Assembly (NCBI GenBank): GCA_013813215.1
Contig: JACCSC010000047.1
Coordinates: 1-12,130 of the forward strand
Direction: 5' to 3'
Source of the DNA: Geodermatophilaceae bacterium
Lineage (GTDB): Bacteria; Actinomycetota; Actinomycetes; Mycobacteriales; Geodermatophilaceae
Length of the DNA stretch: 12,130 nucleotides
Every line of letters begins with the position of its first letter. The first letter of the stretch is position 1. The position numbers were made by a program, and so were the translations under genes. A model generated the notes under the pieces. It was not told the origin of the DNA. It was given only the letters and a program-made list of their open reading frames with translations, and made no database searches. Of the stretch, positions 9,455 through 12,130 are shown piece after piece.

Positions 9455-9967
9455 GTGAGCCATGATGCCGGGGTGACTCAGGCGTCTCTCACCGTGGCGG
9501 TGATCACCGCGTCAGTCGCCGTCCTGGTGGCGGTCCTTGCGCAGATCTCGACGTGGTCGCTGGAGCATCGCAACCGGGTGTACGAACGTCGCCGCGCCGC
9601 GTTGCACGACGTGCAGGACGCCGCGCTGGCCGTGCGCTCCTCGCTGCGCCTGTTCGCCGCTGCGGTGCGTGACAGGACCGCGGAAGTCCCTCCCGGCGGT
9701 GAGGTCGCTCCGACCGAGGATCCGCGGATCACCGCCGCCCGCGAGGACGCGGCGGCCGTGCTGGCTCTGCGGTTGGCCCGGGTCGAGTCGATGCCGGTGC
9801 GGGAGTCGGTGCGGCGCTGGCACGAGATGGCGCGCTACTCGTTTCTGGGGGACGACGCGGCCAGCGATCCCGACACCGAGGTGGCCTGGAACGCGATGAA
9901 CGAGCTGATCGGCGAGCAACTGACCGTGCCGGGCTGGTGGCGACGCCGAACTGCGAAGCGGGCCTAG
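9455..9967 (+). CDS. Small protein with one N-terminal membrane anchor
   Basis: I do not recognise this family. The 170-residue product starts with a short polar segment and one hydrophobic stretch (about 10-28, VAVITASVAVLVAVLAQIS), followed by a strongly basic, probably helical region (HRNRVYERRRAALHD, about 37-51) and a long alanine- and arginine-rich segment that could be a cytoplasmic coiled coil. It ends in WWRRRTAKRA. This suggests an inner-membrane anchored protein with its bulk in the cytoplasm. The start is GTG at 9455 or, equally plausibly, GTG at 9473; neither has a convincing ribosome binding site. It diverges from the UvrA-like gene with only 16 bases between start codons, and its TAG shares the bases CTAG with the stop of the convergent gene at 9964. 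Confidence 0.7.
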   Translation: MSHDAGVTQASLTVAVITASVAVLVAVLAQISTWSLEHRNRVYERRRAALHDVQDAALAVRSSLRLFAAAVRDRTAEVPPGGEVAPTEDPRITAAREDAAAVLALRLARVESMPVRESVRRWHEMARYSFLGDDAASDPDTEVAWNAMNELIGEQLTVPGWWRRRTAKRA

Positions 9968-10269
9968 AGCCGAGCTTCCAGGCGGCTGGAGTCGGTCACC
10001 ACAAGGTGACTGCCTACGCCCATCCGTTCCGCCGCGTCCTGCATGAACTCCGCGAACGAGCGCGGGGCGTGGGTGACGTGCAGCGTCCGGACGCCCTCCA
10101 CGACGAGCAGCCGGTGGACCAGCTCGGCGGCGAAGGAGGGGCTACCGCTGACCAGCCGGTGACCGTCCACCAGCACCTCGGCATCACGCAGGTCACCGTC
10201 GAACTTGTCCACCAACGTATTCGGCAGGGTCCGGCCACCCACCATGCTGGGCAGGGTCAACTTGAACAT
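9964..10269 (-). CDS. Small STAS-like (DUF4325-type) protein
   Basis: The 101-residue product resembles the STAS-like DUF4325 group: a beta-strand (EVLVDGHRLV, about 31-40), the Ser-rich turn SGSPSFAAELVHRLL (about 41-55) at the head of a helix, then a second strand (RTLHVTHA, about 61-68) and a final helix (SFAEFMQDAAERMG, about 71-84). In partner-switching systems a serine or threonine in this region of STAS proteins is the phosphorylation target, but I only infer that parallel. It lies 29 bases downstream of the STAS/ATPase fusion gene on the same strand, so the two probably form an operon and their products may interact. GGTGAG lies five bases before the ATG at 10269. The stop overlaps that of the convergent membrane-anchor gene. 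Family assignment is from pattern only. Confidence 0.65.
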   Translation of the reverse strand: MFKLTLPSMVGGRTLPNTLVDKFDGDLRDAEVLVDGHRLVSGSPSFAAELVHRLLVVEGVRTLHVTHAPRSFAEFMQDAAERMGVGSHLVVTDSSRLEARL

Positions 10270-10298
10270 CGGGGCTCACCGCCGCATCAGCGTCGTCG

Positions 10299-11123
10299 TC
10301 AGGGCCGAGGGTACTCCTCGCCGCCCACGCGATCACCGATCCGCAGGGCGCCTTGAACCAGCGTGCCCGGGAAGGCCGGGCGCTGCAGTGACAGCCGGTC
10401 GCCCTCGGTCAGGGCGACGAGGCGGGCGCTTCCCGAGGCGAGCAGCAGCCAGCCGTCGGCGCTCAGGAGTTCGCGCCGGGTGGTGGGCAGCCCGGTGCCG
10501 CGATCGCGACCCGGAAGCCGGCTGGTTCCGGACAGGGCGAGCCGTACGGCGTCCTTGTCGTCGTCGGCGCCCCGATCGGCGAGCGTCGCGAGCAGCCCGC
10601 GGCCGGTGTCGGCCACCGCGAACCGGATCCAGCGCCGCCGCGGGAAGGTCTGCGCGGCGACATATCCGACCACCCCTGCGTGGTCGGCGACGTTCAGCGC
10701 CATCTCGACGACGCAGGCGAACAGCGTGGTGCTGGCCTGCGGGCTCTGCGCCCGCGCCCGGCGGGCCACCAGCTCGGCGAGTTCGACGGCGTCGTCCTCG
10801 CTGCGCACCGGCCGGACCTCGAGCAGGTCGGCGGTGCGATCGTGTTCGGGCACGACCGGGAAGTCGTGGGCGGCGCCGAGGTCGTCCAGGACCTTGCCGA
10901 GGCGCATCCGGGCGGCGTACGTCCGCGCGTCCGGATCGAGCGGACCGAGGACGCGCACGGTGCCACCGCGTGTTCCGCGGTCGCGGGCCAGCGCCGCGGC
11001 ACCGGCCAGGTGAAGCGGATCGCACCAGCGCAGGCCGGACATGTCGATCAGCCACTCACCGCCCGCCTCGCGGACGGTCAGCGGGGTGAGGCCGCGGCGC
11101 CGCGGATCAGGCGTTCCCGGCAT
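10299..11123 (-). CDS. STAS-like / GHKL-ATPase fusion protein
   Basis: The 274-residue product joins two parts. The N-terminal part (about 15-85) looks STAS-like, with WLIDMSGLRWCDPLHLAGAA at about 24-43 and ARTYAARMRLGKVLDDLG at about 66-83. The C-terminal part (about 107-245) carries Bergerat-fold ATP-binding motifs: N-box EMALNVADH (E140, N144), G1 box ADTGRG (171-176) and G2 box RGTGLP (208-213). This combination recalls anti-sigma kinases such as SpoIIAB/RsbW joined to a STAS module, or a histidine-kinase-like ATPase without a phospho-acceptor domain. The ATG at 11123 is firmly set by GAGGAGG five bases upstream; longer readings to 11333 run into the divergent gene. It is followed by the small STAS-like gene. 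A LexA-type box lies about 74 bases upstream, so damage-inducible control is possible. The target is unknown. Confidence 0.8.
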   Translation of the reverse strand: MPGTPDPRRRGLTPLTVREAGGEWLIDMSGLRWCDPLHLAGAAALARDRGTRGGTVRVLGPLDPDARTYAARMRLGKVLDDLGAAHDFPVVPEHDRTADLLEVRPVRSEDDAVELAELVARRARAQSPQASTTLFACVVEMALNVADHAGVVGYVAAQTFPRRRWIRFAVADTGRGLLATLADRGADDDKDAVRLALSGTSRLPGRDRGTGLPTTRRELLSADGWLLLASGSARLVALTEGDRLSLQRPAFPGTLVQGALRIGDRVGGEEYPRP

Positions 11124-11128
11124 TGCCG

Positions 11129-11135
11129 CCTCCTC
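11129..11135 (-). promoter_or_regulatory. Strong ribosome binding site for the STAS/ATPase gene
   Basis: GAGGAGG on the minus strand, five bases upstream of the ATG at 11123, fixes this start over longer in-frame candidates. Confidence 0.8.
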
Positions 11136-11196
11136 GCTCCGGACCTGGCCACGGTAGGTGCTGCCTCCGTCACTCCCCGCCCATCTTGCCTCGCGA

Positions 11197-11212
11197 TCGA
11201 ACCTGTGTTCGA
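11197..11212. promoter_or_regulatory. LexA-type SOS box
   Basis: TCGAACCTGTGTTCGA has perfect six-base arms around a four-base spacer and matches the actinobacterial SOS box TCGAAC-N4-GTTCGA. It ends eight bases before the GTG (11221) of a radical SAM gene remnant and starts about 74 bases upstream of the divergent STAS/ATPase gene. From established work on mycobacteria, as I recall it, Rv2578c, the family namesake of the radical SAM gene, is a LexA target, which agrees with this position. Because the palindrome is symmetric and lies between divergent genes, LexA could repress both sides. Confidence 0.85.
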
Positions 11213-11220
11213 CTGGGGTG

Positions 11221-11449
11221 GTGCGCTGGGAAGGCCAACAGATCCGAGCGCCGGCCGACGAGGGGATGCCGCTGCCGCTGCTCGAGCAGGGCGCGGCGCT
11301 CCGGCGCTTCCCGACCCCGGAGTTCAGGGGCATGACGTTCTACGAGGTCCGCGCCAAAACGATCCTCAACCGGGTGCCCGCCGGGTCGCAGGTGCCGTTC
11401 TCCTGGACTGTGAACCCCTACCGGGCTGCTCCCATGCCTGCGTCTACTG
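11221..11449 (+). pseudogene. Rv2578c-family radical SAM gene, frameshifted and truncated
   Basis: From the GTG at 11221 the translation starts MRWEGQQIRAP and continues through TPEFRGMTFYEVRAKTILN to FSWTVNPYR, the typical N-terminus of Rv2578c-family radical SAM proteins (distant relatives of spore photoproduct lyase). At 11421-11427 one G is missing from what should be CGG GGC TGC, so the frame continues as AAPMPASTDG and stops at about 11457. In the shifted frame the next residues are GCSHACVY, the start of the CxxxCxxC motif that binds the 4Fe-4S cluster. Homology then ends at 11449, where a TGA and unrelated DNA follow. Family members are over 300 residues long, so most of the catalytic barrel is gone and the gene is non-functional. 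The SOS box upstream is still intact. Confidence 0.8.
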
Positions 11450-11467
11450 ACGGTTAATACTCAAGCG

Positions 11468-11484
11468 GGCGCTCAGTCAGCGCC
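11468..11484 (-). terminator. Hairpin downstream of the VOC fragment
   Basis: GGCGCT (11468-11473) and AGCGCC (11479-11484) form a six-pair GC stem with a five-base loop, starting nine bases past the stop of the minus-strand VOC fragment. No T-run follows immediately. It may be the original terminator of the glyoxalase gene. Confidence 0.35.
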
Positions 11485-11493
11485 AGGCCGACA

Positions 11494-11685
11494 TCACGCT
11501 GAAGCTGAAACGGCGCGCTGATGCGCGATGAGGTTCGCGTGCGGCATCGGTCGGAAGAACAGCTCCCACGCGATCCCGTCCGGATCTTGGAAACTGAGCA
11601 CCTTGCCACCGCGGGGAGGCGCATCCGCGATCGGTGAGTGCAGCACGCCCATCTCTGTAAGTCGCTCCTCCCAGGCATGCAGGCT
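11494..11685 (-). pseudogene. VOC/glyoxalase-family gene, C-terminal fragment
   Basis: About 62 codons at the 3' end of a vicinal-oxygen-chelate (glyoxalase/dioxygenase-type) gene remain. The readable protein runs from LHAWEERLTEMGVLHSPI to DPDGIAWELFF, the usual last beta-alpha-beta unit, in which the glutamate of W-E-L-F is normally a metal ligand, followed by a 20-residue tail. Upstream of LHAWEERL the frame continues to a GTG at 11778, but that part (MSPRIRTSRWAG...) has no VOC character and sits over the ribosome binding site of the opposite-strand gene. So the N-terminal half has been lost, with a break near 11683. The function is presumably gone. Confidence 0.65.
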
Positions 11686-11765
11686 ACCGGGCGCTGTCCT
11701 TGCGATCCACGCCGAGGAGGATGATGATCGCCATGGTGGACGACCAGCCCATCGGCTCGTTCTGA
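11685..11765 (+). pseudogene. Possible 3' tail of a lost plus-strand gene
   Basis: One plus-strand frame is open from 11661 to a TGA at 11763-11765. From about 11685 it reads YRALSLRSTPRRMMIAM and ends VDDQPIGSF, with nearly every codon ending in G or C, as in real genes of this genome. It begins where VOC similarity on the other strand stops and ends 15 bases before the next plus-strand gene. I read it as the tail of a gene that once preceded the membrane-protein gene. It is too short for family assignment. Confidence 0.3.
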
Positions 11766-11768
11766 TTC

Positions 11769-11774
11769 GAGGAG
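11769..11774 (+). promoter_or_regulatory. Ribosome binding site for the right-edge membrane protein
   Basis: GAGGAG six bases upstream of the ATG at 11781 is a good Shine-Dalgarno match and supports this reading frame over the overlapping open frames. Confidence 0.7.
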
Positions 11775-11780
11775 ACACTT

Positions 11781-12130
11781 ATGCTTGTCAACTCCGTGAC
11801 ATCCGACCGCGCTCGGCGGACTGGACTGATCCTGATCATCCTGGGCTTCGTGGGCGCCCTGGTGCCCTTCGTCGGCCCGTCGTTCGACTTCGGCATGGGC
11901 GACACCCCGGCCTGGACCTGGACCGAGGGTCGGGCGACATTGCACCTCGCCCCGGGGATCGCCGCGATGGTCGGTGGCCTGATGCTGATGAGAGGGCGCG
12001 CGAGGGAGAATCAGCGCTTGGGTGCCATCCTGGCAGCTGCAGGCGGTACCTGGTTCATCATCGCTCCCACGCTGCGTCCGCTGTGGGCCGCGCCGAGCAT
12101 GGACATGGGTGGCATGAGCGGCATGGGTGA
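11781..12130 (+). CDS. Membrane protein with methionine-rich loop, cut by the window edge
   Basis: The frame has no stop before the window ends, giving at least 116 residues (MLVNSVTSDRARRTG...). Three hydrophobic segments are visible: about 14-32 (GLILIILGFVGALVPFVG), 53-71 (TLHLAPGIAAMVGGLMLM) and 80-97 (LGAILAAAGGTWFIIAP), with a basic cytoplasmic loop RGRAREN between the last two. The last visible residues are MDMGGMSGMG, a methionine-rich stretch of the kind found in copper- or silver-binding proteins, but no function can be assigned on that alone. GAGGAG six bases upstream supports the ATG. Codon use is GC-rich in the third position. The gene may have been part of an operon whose upstream part is lost in the scar at 11450-11765. 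Confidence 0.7.
   Translation, partial: MLVNSVTSDRARRTGLILIILGFVGALVPFVGPSFDFGMGDTPAWTWTEGRATLHLAPGIAAMVGGLMLMRGRARENQRLGAILAAAGGTWFIIAPTLRPLWAAPSMDMGGMSGMG

Noticed and set aside
10680..11450. A 256-codon plus-strand frame ending in GCSHACVY
   Set aside because: Most of it is antisense to the STAS/ATPase gene. Only the last residues are meaningful, and they are explained as the shifted frame of the broken radical SAM gene.
11528..12130. A 200-codon plus-strand open frame to the window edge
   Set aside because: It crosses the VOC fragment and the membrane-protein gene in another frame. The frame from 11781 has a ribosome binding site, membrane segments and better codon use.

Overview
The window looks like chromosomal DNA from a high-GC actinobacterium. 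Coding regions are roughly 70% GC with codons mostly ending in G or C, GTG starts are frequent, and a mycobacterial-type LexA box (TCGAAC-N4-GTTCGA) lies in front of the remains of an Rv2578c-family radical SAM gene. I cannot name the genus.

Positions 395-9438 hold one unbroken minus-strand run, read from high to low coordinates: a short UvrA paralogue of the DrrC type (split by a one-base frameshift), prfB (RF2), ftsE, ftsX, smpB, a metal-dependent amidohydrolase, and three GNAT acetyltransferases. Gaps are 1-37 bases or overlaps, so much of the run may be cotranscribed. The prfB-ftsE-ftsX-smpB core links translation termination, septal cell-wall hydrolysis and ribosome rescue, and is a familiar actinobacterial order. 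The flanking UvrA-like and GNAT genes are more variable cargo. Positions 1-394 hold no gene I can support, only two weak hairpins downstream of the last GNAT gene.

Positions 9455-9967 hold a plus-strand gene for a small protein with one membrane anchor. It meets, tail to tail, a minus-strand two-gene module (9964-11123). That module encodes a STAS-like plus GHKL-ATPase fusion and a small STAS-like partner, reminiscent of partner-switching regulators.

From 11197 rightward, a perfect-arm SOS box precedes a broken radical SAM gene. It is frameshifted and then cut off inside its iron-sulfur cluster motif. A scar follows (about 11450-11780), made of a C-terminal VOC/glyoxalase fragment on the minus strand and a possible gene tail on the plus strand. 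A membrane-protein gene with a good ribosome binding site starts at 11781 and runs off the window.

The points most worth following are the SOS box shared between the ATPase/STAS module and the broken radical SAM gene, the rearrangement scar beside it, and the frameshift in the UvrA paralogue. Both frameshifts are single-base changes in homopolymers, so sequencing error must be excluded before calling them biology.
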